Assembly: GCA_947165615.1 (NCBI GenBank)
Contig: CAMVBD010000131.1
Coordinates: forward strand, 1 to 5,284
Length of the DNA stretch: 5,284 bases
From: an uncultured Clostridia bacterium
GTDB lineage: Bacteria; Bacillota; Clostridia; Oscillospirales; Acutalibacteraceae
Direction of reading: 5' to 3'
The notes below the pieces were generated by a model, which was given only the letters and a program-made list of their open reading frames with translations, did no database searches and was not told the origin of the DNA. Shown piece after piece: positions 1 through 5,284 of the stretch. Positions within the stretch are counted from its first letter, which is position 1; the number at the start of each line of letters is the position of its first letter. Both the position numbers and the translations under genes were made by a program.

Positions 1-946
1 CGTTGGGCTGCCAGGTCTCGTCAAGGACGATGCCGCCGGGCGTCACGCCGGTGTAGGAGCCGATGGCTTCGCTGGCAGTTTGGAACAGGACCTCCGTGTG
101 TTTTTTATCCGGAACGGAATTGCCGTTTTGATCGAGATCCGTGATACAGGTCGGAATGGAGAAATAATAGACGTTTTGCAGGGTTTCAAAGCCACGGACC
201 ATTGCCACGGCATTGTCCACGTGCATGTCGTACGCGGCGGAATCCTCAGCGATCCGTCCGTCAAGCGGAGACGGCGTCACGGCGTAGAAAAAGGTCGTGG
301 TCGCGCCGGTCTTGGAAATCTTCGGCGCGGAGTCGCCGGCGTCGTAGGCCGTCGTCCCGTTCAGAGGCGCGGACAGGGTCGTTACGGAATAGATCCAATC
401 CCCTTTGCCGCCCGCAAACAGGGGAGACAGGTCAGAGGCGTCTGTGACGGCGCGCTCGGCTTCGCTGCCGTTTGCCATCAGTTCCACAAAGCGCAGGACC
501 GTCGCGCCGCCGAAAGAGTGTCCGAGCAGATTGATCTTGTGTTCACTGCTGAAGTCCTGAATCAGCGGGGCGCAGGAATAATCCGCGCCGTAGCGCGCGT
601 GATGGCAGCGTTCGCTGTGTTCTTTTCCGTAGTCGACGCGCGTTCCGGTCAACTGCGCATAGAGTTCACAGGCACGGTCCCAGGAGGATGCCGTAGGATT
701 GACGGAGGCGCCGTGCGCGTCAATGCCGCGGGCGCGCAGATAGGTCATCAGATCGCCGCCGAACACACCCCAGTAAGGGAAGAGTTTGTAATAGAATTGA
801 TATTCACCCCAGCCGTCCAGACCGTGCACGAAAACGTAGGTGTAATCCGTGGACATCGTGTCCTTTTCCATGTCGTTTTCGGGGAGATTTTTTGCGGGGA
901 AGAAGAACATGATAATACTCATGAGCAGCGCCATCAGTTTTTCCAT
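1..946 (-). CDS. Family I.5-like (staphylococcal/Geobacillus-type) triacylglycerol lipase, 3' end cut off by window edge
   Basis: Alpha/beta-hydrolase likely to hydrolyse acylglycerol or other ester substrates at or outside the cell surface. 315 residues are visible and the frame is open to the left edge. Visible motifs are FVHGLDGWG (39-47, oxyanion-hole region), the nucleophile elbow GHSFGG with Ser144, and LSAPLNGTT (191-199). The Zn-site residues known from Geobacillus I.5 lipases appear conserved: Asp90 in SWDRACE, His110 and His116 in the YGKEH...HHARYG stretch, and Asp235 in EDSAAYD. The last visible residues, WQPN, resemble the stretch just before the catalytic Asp in this family, so that Asp and the catalytic His should lie outside the window. 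Residues 4-16 are hydrophobic, suggesting a signal peptide or anchor, but the n-region is weakly charged (Glu2, Lys3) and I see no clear cleavage site. The start is set by GGAGGG at 953-958, 6 nt from the ATG. The gene has its own promoter. Oddity: the segment between GTT and the Zn Asp is short (see findings). The family assignment is strong; the true substrate is unknown. Confidence 0.92.
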   Translation of the reverse strand, partial: MEKLMALLMSIIMFFFPAKNLPENDMEKDTMSTDYTYVFVHGLDGWGEYQFYYKLFPYWGVFGGDLMTYLRARGIDAHGASVNPTASSWDRACELYAQLTGTRVDYGKEHSERCHHARYGADYSCAPLIQDFSSEHKINLLGHSFGGATVLRFVELMANGSEAERAVTDASDLSPLFAGGKGDWIYSVTTLSAPLNGTTAYDAGDSAPKISKTGATTTFFYAVTPSPLDGRIAEDSAAYDMHVDNAVAMVRGFETLQNVYYFSIPTCITDLDQNGNSVPDKKHTEVLFQTASEAIGSYTGVTPGGIVLDETWQPN

Positions 947-980
947 AAAGAACCCTCCGTTTGAATAAATATCCAAAAAC

Positions 981-1010
981 ATTCTAACATATACGGCAAA
1001 AACCCGTCAA
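981..1010 (-). promoter_or_regulatory. Sigma-A-type promoter of the lipase gene
   Basis: Read on the minus strand, there is a -35 box TTGACG (1010-1005), an 18-bp spacer and a -10 box TAGAAT (986-981). A TG one base upstream of the -10 box makes it an extended -10. Five of six bases match the consensus in each box. The expected transcription start is near 974, giving a leader of about 28 nt that contains the GGAGGG ribosome binding site. The promoter sits in the 115-bp gap after the threonine aldolase, so the lipase can be transcribed independently of the upstream operon. No convincing rho-independent terminator is visible in the same gap, so read-through from upstream is possible. Confidence 0.7.
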
Positions 1011-1061
1011 GAGGTATTTTCCTGTTTTTATTCCATATGTGCGGTTTTTTGAGATCAAAAA

Positions 1062-2093
1062 TCAAAGAAGACTCAAAAGCCCCTCGACGTCTTGGTCTGT
1101 CGTCGCCCACGAGGTCGCGATCCTCGCTACGGTATGGGCTTCGTCCGGCTGCTCCCAAAAGCCGAGCGCTGCGCGCGAGGAGATCTCTTTGTACTGTTCG
1201 TTTGTAAACCGTAAAAAAATCTGGTTCGTCGGCGTAGACAGGTGCAGCGGATACCCTTTTTCCCGCAGCGCAAGACGGATCTTATCCGCAGCGCGGATCG
1301 CGGGTTTCCCGATCTCCGAATAAAGGTCGTCGCGGAACAGGGCTTCAAACTGGGCGCCGAGCACAAACCCTTTTGCAAGCAGGGCGCCGCGCTGTTTGAT
1401 CTGTGTGAAAAAATAGGGGTGTCCGGCGGGATCCGGGATCACGACTGCTTCGCCGAACAGCGCGCCGCATTTGGTCCCGCCGATGTAAAATACGTCGCAA
1501 AACGCCGAAAGATCGGGCAGGGTCACGTCGTTGTCCGGCGTCGCCAGCGCATAGGCAAGCCTTGCGCCGTCCAGATACAGCGCCATGCCGTAGTCGCGGC
1601 AGACGTCTTTCAGGTCTTGGAGTTCGCGTTTCGTGTACAGCGTTCCGTACTCGGTCGGCTGCGACACATAAACCATGGCGGGACGCACCGTGTGCGCCCG
1701 GTTTTCGTCCTTCGACCATTGCTCCATAAATAAGCGTACGGCTTTTGCGGAGAGTTTTCCGGCATCTCCCGGCAGCAGCAGGACTTTGTGCCCGGTCAAC
1801 TCGATGGCGCCGGCCTCGTGTCCGTTGATGTGCCCTGTCTCAGCGGCAAAAACAGCTTCATGGCTCTGTAAAAACGCCGATATGACGGTCAGATTCGCCT
1901 GCGTGCCGCCTGACAGAAAGTGGATCGCCGCGGTGGGACAGTCCGCTGCCTTTCGGATGCGCGCCCTTGCGCTTTCACACAGATCGTCGGTGCCGTAGCC
2001 CGTGAATGCGATCGTATTGACTTCCTGCAGCAGACGCAAAACAGAAGGATGCGCGGCATAAACGTAATCGGAAGCAAAATTCGGTTTATTCAT
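1062..2093 (-). CDS. Threonine aldolase, low-specificity type (PLP-dependent beta-eliminating lyase family)
   Basis: A 343-residue PLP enzyme of fold type I. The family cleaves L-threonine and L-allo-threonine to glycine and acetaldehyde in the cytoplasm, and many members accept other beta-hydroxy amino acids. Visible motifs are SGGTQAN (61-67, PLP phosphate contact), ETGHINGHEAGA (85-96, with His residues near the cofactor ring), LYLDGARL (173-180, with Asp175 expected to bind the pyridine nitrogen and Arg178), and GGTKCGA (205-211, with Lys208 the expected Schiff-base lysine). The length and the C-terminal TSWATT stretch fit a complete protein. The ATG at 2093 is chosen because the family-like N-terminus (NFASDYVYAAHPSVL) begins right after it. 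An in-frame TTG at 2138 would overlap the antiporter end. The ribosome site is weak (a GGAAAAAGAG stretch about 11 nt upstream), so translation may be coupled to the antiporter, whose stop is 28 bp upstream. It resembles the clostridial subgroup rather than E. coli LtaE, so no symbol is given. Substrate stereospecificity cannot be read from sequence. Confidence 0.92.
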   Translation of the reverse strand: MNKPNFASDYVYAAHPSVLRLLQEVNTIAFTGYGTDDLCESARARIRKAADCPTAAIHFLSGGTQANLTVISAFLQSHEAVFAAETGHINGHEAGAIELTGHKVLLLPGDAGKLSAKAVRLFMEQWSKDENRAHTVRPAMVYVSQPTEYGTLYTKRELQDLKDVCRDYGMALYLDGARLAYALATPDNDVTLPDLSAFCDVFYIGGTKCGALFGEAVVIPDPAGHPYFFTQIKQRGALLAKGFVLGAQFEALFRDDLYSEIGKPAIRAADKIRLALREKGYPLHLSTPTNQIFLRFTNEQYKEISSRAALGFWEQPDEAHTVARIATSWATTDQDVEGLLSLL

Positions 2094-2121
2094 AATGATA
2101 ACAACTCTTTTTCCGGTTCGG

Positions 2122-3396
2122 TCAGGCTTTCTTCTCAAATCTTGCCCGGTGTTCGGCGTCGGTGCCGGGCTGCTGGATCTCGCCGGCTTTTTCGAGGCTC
2201 ATCTTGGTAAGCAGCGGACCGACCAGTTCATAGACGAGTACGCTGAACAGAACGATATTGCGGATCATGCCGAGGGCCTGCGCCGAAACCACCATGCCGA
2301 GGGCAACGCCTGCCTGCGGGAAAAGGGTCACGCCGAGGTATTTGCGTACAAGCGGCGGGCACTTCATAACGGAGGAGGAGAATCTGGCGCCGAAATACTT
2401 GCCGAGACAGCGTACAAGAATATAGACCACGCCGATGAGGATGACCGACAGAGACTTGAAAACGGTAAGTTCCAGCTGCGCGCCGGACAGTACGAAGAAG
2501 ACGGTGTAAAGCGGGGACGTCCACTGCTCGCTTCTCTTCATAATATCGACAGAATACTCGCTCATATTGCAAAAGATCGTACCGAGCATCATGCAGACGA
2601 GAAGGGAAGAAAAGCCGATCCTGACTTCCCCGATCCGGAATTCCAGCCCCGCCAGCGCGATCGTCATCAATACAAAGGCGATGGTCAGCGCAAGACGGTT
2701 TTTGTTGGAGAAGAAAAGTTTTTCAACATAGGTCAGTACGACGCCCATGATGCTGCCGAGGATCAGCGAACAGACGATCTCAATCAGGGGGTTGAGGACC
2801 ACGGACACAAGACTGACGCTGCCGCCCTGCATGGCCTGCGCCACGCCGAACGAAACGGCAAACAGGACAAGACCCACCGCGTCGTCCAGAGCGACGATGG
2901 GCAGAAGCAGATCCGTAAGCGCGCCCTTTGCTTTATACTGACGCACGACCATCAGCGTCGCGGCAGGGGCTGTAGCGGAAGCAATGGCGCCAAGCGTGAT
3001 GGCGACGGTCAGAGGGAGTTTTTCTTCACCGAGAATAAAATGCAAGCCGATGAGCGCAGCGTCCACCAAAAGCGTCGCCGTGTCCGCCTGCAGAATACCG
3101 ATCACCGTGGCGGTTTTCCCGGTGTGTCTGAGTTGTCCGAGGCGGAATTCGTTGCCGATGTCAAACGCAATAAAACCAAGCGCGCAGTTGGAAAGAAAAC
3201 TGACTTCTTTGATCTGGTCCATGGTCGCAAAGCCGAGACCGGGAATGTTCAGTCTGCCGAGAGCAAAAGGACCGACAAGGACGCCGGCGATCAAAAAAGC
3301 CGTGACGTCCGGAAGTTTGAGCCGGAGGACTTTAAACAGACGGGTCATCATAAGACCGGCAAACAGCGCGACGGCGGAAGATAATAAAAGATTCAT
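2122..3396 (-). CDS. Cation:proton antiporter (monovalent cation/H+ exchanger, CPA-type membrane domain only)
   Basis: A 424-residue integral membrane protein with about 13 hydrophobic segments, the first at residues 2-21 and the last at about 377-401. It ends in a charged tail of about 25 residues. It probably exchanges Na+ or K+ for H+ across the cytoplasmic membrane. Supporting motifs are LGFIAFDIGNEF (73-84), equivalent to the G-x-x-x-F-x-x-G-x-E-F signature of CPA2 exchangers; ASATAPAATL (139-148), the unwound-helix region; and VALDDAVG (168-175), whose Asp171-Asp172 pair is the expected ion-binding site. FFVLSGAQLEL (300-310) and LFPQAGVALG (358-367) are further family-like segments. 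There is no C-terminal RCK/TrkA-N or Usp domain, unlike KefB/KefC, so no nucleotide-gated control is apparent. The ATG at 3396 has AAGGAG 9 nt upstream. An upstream in-frame TTG at 3432 would add 12 polar residues and is less likely. It is the first gene of a probable operon with the threonine aldolase. The fold call is strong; ion selectivity is unknown. Confidence 0.93.
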   Translation of the reverse strand: MNLLLSSAVALFAGLMMTRLFKVLRLKLPDVTAFLIAGVLVGPFALGRLNIPGLGFATMDQIKEVSFLSNCALGFIAFDIGNEFRLGQLRHTGKTATVIGILQADTATLLVDAALIGLHFILGEEKLPLTVAITLGAIASATAPAATLMVVRQYKAKGALTDLLLPIVALDDAVGLVLFAVSFGVAQAMQGGSVSLVSVVLNPLIEIVCSLILGSIMGVVLTYVEKLFFSNKNRLALTIAFVLMTIALAGLEFRIGEVRIGFSSLLVCMMLGTIFCNMSEYSVDIMKRSEQWTSPLYTVFFVLSGAQLELTVFKSLSVILIGVVYILVRCLGKYFGARFSSSVMKCPPLVRKYLGVTLFPQAGVALGMVVSAQALGMIRNIVLFSVLVYELVGPLLTKMSLEKAGEIQQPGTDAEHRARFEKKA

Positions 3397-3398
3397 AA

Positions 3399-3412
3399 AA
3401 AGGAACTCCTTT
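3399..3412 (-). promoter_or_regulatory. Antiporter ribosome binding site inside a short inverted repeat
   Basis: On the minus strand AAGGAG (3411-3406) lies 9 nt before the ATG at 3396 and decides that start. It sits in an imperfect palindrome, AAAGGA-GT-TCCTTT. The same bases can instead pair with the preceding CTCC (a CTCC-AAA-GGAG hairpin). Either fold would partly hide the ribosome site in the mRNA. The ribosome site itself is well supported; any control by folding is speculative, because both stems are short with tiny loops. Confidence 0.55.
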
Positions 3413-3448
3413 GGAGCGTTGTTACAGCGCAAACTTTAATGAGTTTTA

Positions 3449-3477
3449 ATTATAGTACAGTTTTTTTACAAATGCAA
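3449..3477 (-). promoter_or_regulatory. Sigma-A-type promoter of the antiporter–threonine aldolase operon
   Basis: Read on the minus strand, there is a -35-like TTGCAT (3477-3472), exactly 17 bp of spacer rich in A, then a perfect TATAAT (3454-3449). The expected transcription start is near 3442, giving a leader of about 45 nt before the ATG at 3396. The -35 box keeps only the TTG core. A small inverted repeat, AAACT/AGTTT (3431-3435 and 3442-3446), lies around the expected start and could be an operator, but it is short. No second promoter is seen in the 28-bp gap before the aldolase, consistent with one transcript. Confidence 0.72.
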
Positions 3478-3493
3478 GAGTTTTTCAGGTTCA

Positions 3494-3518
3494 TCTTCCG
3501 AACGGATGATCCGGAAGA
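3494..3518. repeat. Inverted repeat between the divergent promoters (candidate operator)
   Basis: TCTTCCG (3494-3500) and CGGAAGA (3512-3518) form a 7-bp inverted repeat around an 11-bp centre. The outer TCAT (3491-3494) and ATGA (3521-3524) extend the symmetry after a small offset. The centre contains GGATGATCC, itself palindromic around one base. The repeat lies upstream of the antiporter -35 box and just upstream of the hydrolase -10 box, where a regulator could act on both genes. It is not followed by a T-run on either strand and follows no gene on the plus strand, so a terminator is unlikely. Confidence 0.35.
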
Positions 3519-3537
3519 AAATGAGTGTTGCTTTTCC

Positions 3538-3546
3538 TGATATAAT
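3538..3546 (+). promoter_or_regulatory. Extended -10 promoter of the wall hydrolase gene
   Basis: TG-A-TATAAT (3538-3546) is a perfect -10 hexamer with an upstream TG. At 17-bp spacing the -35 position (3518-3523) reads AAAATG and does not match the consensus, so activity would rest on the extended -10, possibly with an activator. The expected transcription start is near 3553, about 36 nt before the ATG at 3589. A sporulation or other alternative sigma factor cannot be excluded, but no better match was seen. Confidence 0.5.
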
Positions 3547-3549
3547 ATG

Positions 3550-3570
3550 ATAAAATAATAATAATTTTAT
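3550..3570. repeat. AT-only inverted repeat at the hydrolase transcription start
   Basis: ATAAAAT (3550-3556) and ATTTTAT (3564-3570) are perfect inverted repeats separated by AATAATA. They lie between the TATAAT box and the ribosome site, over the expected transcription start. The stretch 3540-3573 is almost pure A/T in an otherwise GC-rich window, so the symmetry may be low-complexity chance. If functional, it would be an operator or a weak leader hairpin. Confidence 0.3.
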
Positions 3571-3575
3571 TTTAG

Positions 3576-3582
3576 AAGGAGG
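3576..3582 (+). promoter_or_regulatory. Strong ribosome binding site of the wall hydrolase
   Basis: AAGGAGG is a near-perfect match to the 16S rRNA tail. It lies 6 nt before the ATG at 3589 and fixes the start of the hydrolase gene. Confidence 0.8.
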
Positions 3583-3588
3583 CGGCGT

Positions 3589-5284
3589 ATGGCAGAACTC
3601 TTTGCGTCTTTCGGCTCTGCGATCATATCCGTTTCGGCGGCCGTACTGCGTCGCCTGTTCCGGGTCCTTTGGTTTCCCTTTGCTTTGTTCTGGCGTTTTC
3701 TGCGCTTTATCGGAAAAAAGATCGCGCGTTTTGCCGCCGCCTCTTTCCACGCGGCAACAGACGACCAGCGCTTTTTTACGGGCAGGCTCTACCGTTCTGT
3801 CAAAACGCTCGCCGCAACGCTCGTCACACATCCCGGCTCCTTTTTCCCCGTATTGTTCTATTATATCCGCCGGGGGCTCAGCCAATATAAAAAATTCGTC
3901 CGGTACGTTATCATGCTTATGGTCCCGGCGGCCGCCGCGGCGGTTCTGGTCTTTACCGTCCGGTATTACGCCGTTCGTTCGATTGCGCTCAAATTGACGT
4001 ATCAGGGAGAAGTGCTGGGCTACGTGCGCTCCGAAGACGAATACCTGCTCGCGCGGCAGGAAGCCGTAGAACGGCTGACGTCCGGCGCGGGCGACAAAGC
4101 AGCCGCTTGGAACTCGCTGCCGGAAGCGCAGGAGAGCAGCGAGCTTGTGACAGAAGACCGCTATGTTTCCGTCCGGGACCTTTCAAAACGGCTGGTCGAA
4201 CACTCGTCGCTCAAAACGGTCCGGGCCTGCGGTGTGTATATCAACGGAGAATTCCTCTGCGCGGTGCAGAATGAAAGTGACGCCAGACGCGTATTCGCGG
4301 GCATTTTGTCCGATAATACGGATCCAGAGGAAGAGGGCGTCACCGCCTTCGCGGAAGAGATCGATTACGTGCAGGGGCTGTATCCGGAAAATGCCGCCGC
4401 CATTTGGGATTCGCAGGCGTTGGAAACACTGTTGCGCTCCGCCAGAGAAAACGACGTGTACTATACGGCTCGGGAAGGCGACACGCCCGCCGAGGTCGCC
4501 GAAAAATACAGCCTGTCGCTGACGGAATTCCATTCGCTGAATCCGGACGTCGCAGCGGACGCCGAAACGCTGACGCCGGGCACGCGGCTTCTCGTATTCA
4601 AGGCGGATGATTTTCTGACCGTCAAAACGGTGCGGACGGAGATCGTCAACGTTGATACCGAATTTGAGACGGTCGAGATCCCGACGGACGTTATGTATCT
4701 CGGCACGTCCCGCACGGTCGTACAGGGGGTGCGGGGATACGATCAGGTCACAAAACTTGTGACCGTCGTGGACGGACAGCGGGTCAGCGAAACGGAAGTC
4801 TCCCGCATCACGGTCAAAGAGCCGGTCGCCGCCCGCGTGCAGATCGGGACCCGCGCGCTGGACGATCGGTCTTACCAGCCTGTCCCAAACGTCGGCGGAA
4901 TCCTGCTGTGGCCTGCCATCGGGCCCGACCGCATCAATTCCGATTACGCTTGGCGCTGGGGAAAACTTCACGCCGGACTTGACATCGGTTCCACTTACGG
5001 GACGTCCCTCGGTAAGACAGTCATCGCCGCGGCGGAGGGCACCGTTGTCGTTGCAGGCGTCCATTCGTCCTACGGCTATTATGTCCGTATCGACCACGGC
5101 AACGGCATGGAAACGCTTTATGCGCACTGTGTCGCAGGGTCGCTGCTTGTTAACGTCGGCGAACACGTCTACGCCGGGCAGCCCATTGCGCAAGTCGGAC
5201 AGACCGGCTTTGCTACCGGTCCGCACCTGCATTTTGAAGTGATTATCAACGGCAGCCGGGTCGATCCGAAGCCGTATCTCGGAT
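3589..5284 (+). CDS. Membrane-anchored peptidoglycan hydrolase with LysM, G5 and M23 metallopeptidase domains, last residues beyond window
   Basis: A probable zinc endopeptidase cutting peptide bonds in peptidoglycan, anchored in the membrane with its enzyme domain outside. 565 residues are visible. Order: a basic, aromatic N-terminal region (1-104); one membrane span (about 106-124, VIMLMVP then an Ala/Val stretch), oriented N-in by the positive-inside rule; two related segments with an (N/Q)GE-x-L core (134-163 and 213-240); LysM (about 291-337, with REGDTPAEVAEKY and SLNPDV typical of this glycan-binding fold); G5 (about 342-422, ending near VQIGTR); and M23 (about 430 to the end). All M23 zinc and catalytic residues are present: His461 and Asp465 (HAGLD), His513 (YAHC) and His546/His548 (HLH). 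The enzyme is therefore predicted active, unlike degenerate SpoIIQ-type paralogues. The closing VDPKPYLG is where M23 domains normally end, so few residues are probably missing. It is divergent from the antiporter and has its own promoter and strong ribosome site. Its role in growth, division or sporulation cannot be decided from this window. Confidence 0.94.
   Translation, partial: MAELFASFGSAIISVSAAVLRRLFRVLWFPFALFWRFLRFIGKKIARFAAASFHAATDDQRFFTGRLYRSVKTLAATLVTHPGSFFPVLFYYIRRGLSQYKKFVRYVIMLMVPAAAAAVLVFTVRYYAVRSIALKLTYQGEVLGYVRSEDEYLLARQEAVERLTSGAGDKAAAWNSLPEAQESSELVTEDRYVSVRDLSKRLVEHSSLKTVRACGVYINGEFLCAVQNESDARRVFAGILSDNTDPEEEGVTAFAEEIDYVQGLYPENAAAIWDSQALETLLRSARENDVYYTAREGDTPAEVAEKYSLSLTEFHSLNPDVAADAETLTPGTRLLVFKADDFLTVKTVRTEIVNVDTEFETVEIPTDVMYLGTSRTVVQGVRGYDQVTKLVTVVDGQRVSETEVSRITVKEPVAARVQIGTRALDDRSYQPVPNVGGILLWPAIGPDRINSDYAWRWGKLHAGLDIGSTYGTSLGKTVIAAAEGTVVVAGVHSSYGYYVRIDHGNGMETLYAHCVAGSLLVNVGEHVYAGQPIAQVGQTGFATGPHLHFEVIINGSRVDPKPYLG

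Noticed and set aside
80..964. Plus-strand open frame (294 codons) opposite the lipase
   Set aside because: The minus-strand lipase in the same place has a catalytic elbow, Zn residues, promoter and ribosome site. The plus-strand frame has no recognisable domain.
947..1061. Possible rho-independent terminator after the threonine aldolase
   Set aside because: AAAAACC and GGTTTTT can pair only across a loop of more than 30 nt, and no GC-rich stem followed by a T-run is present. The region is better explained by the lipase promoter.
2122..2138. Alternative TTG start of the threonine aldolase at 2138, overlapping the antiporter
   Set aside because: It would add 15 basic residues not typical of the family. 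The ATG at 2093 gives the expected N-terminus.
2095..3384. Long plus-strand open frame (429 codons) opposite the antiporter
   Set aside because: Its translation is a non-globular mix rich in His, Asp, Gln and Arg with no motif. It mirrors the clear membrane protein on the other strand, whose codon use happens to avoid stops in this frame.
3494..3518. Inverted repeat as a transcription terminator
   Set aside because: No gene ends next to it on either strand and no T-run follows the stem.
3466..3885. Minus-strand open frame (139 codons) crossing the divergent intergenic region
   Set aside because: It runs through both promoters and antisense to the hydrolase N-terminus. Its translation is low-complexity and charged, and no supporting features were noticed.
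4183..5232. Minus-strand open frame (349 codons) opposite the wall hydrolase
   Set aside because: The plus strand encodes unmistakable LysM, G5 and M23 domains. The antisense product is Arg/Asp-rich with no motif.
1..5284. Mobile element, CRISPR array, phage or defence system
   Set aside because: No direct repeat series, terminal inverted repeats, transposase/integrase motifs or defence-type domains were seen. All sizeable coding regions are accounted for by housekeeping-type genes.

Overview
The window most likely comes from a Gram-positive anaerobe of the class Clostridia (Bacillota), perhaps an Oscillospiraceae-like gut lineage with moderately high GC. This is inferred from several signs. 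The ribosome binding sites are strong and purine-rich, and the promoters resemble sigma-A sites with AT-rich cores. One lipase is of the Firmicutes family I.5 type. A membrane-anchored LysM–G5–M23 wall hydrolase has the architecture common in Clostridia. No rRNA or other phylogenetic marker is present, so the assignment stays tentative.

There are four protein genes. Three lie on the minus strand. Reading leftward from about 3.4 kb, they are a cation:proton antiporter (3396-2122), a threonine aldolase of the low-specificity type (2093-1062), and a family I.5-like lipase (946 to beyond the left edge). On the plus strand, diverging from the antiporter, is a peptidoglycan hydrolase with transmembrane, LysM, G5 and M23 segments (3589 to just beyond the right edge).

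The antiporter and aldolase are 28 bp apart with no visible terminator, so they probably form a two-gene operon. A promoter with a perfect TATAAT box at 3449-3477 drives it. The lipase has its own good promoter (981-1010) in the 115-bp gap after the aldolase. The 192-bp divergent intergenic region (3397-3588) holds the antiporter promoter, an extended -10 promoter for the hydrolase, and two inverted repeats. No gap exceeds 300 bp.

The genes do not form an obvious single pathway: ion/pH homeostasis, amino-acid catabolism, ester hydrolysis and wall remodelling. I see no CRISPR array, mobile element, tRNA/rRNA, phage gene or defence system, and no convincing undescribed system. The most interesting points are at protein level. 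The lipase keeps the family's Zn-site residues but seems to lack much of the lid region. The wall hydrolase carries a strongly basic, aromatic N-terminal region of about 104 residues before its membrane anchor. The divergent promoter region may be co-regulated.
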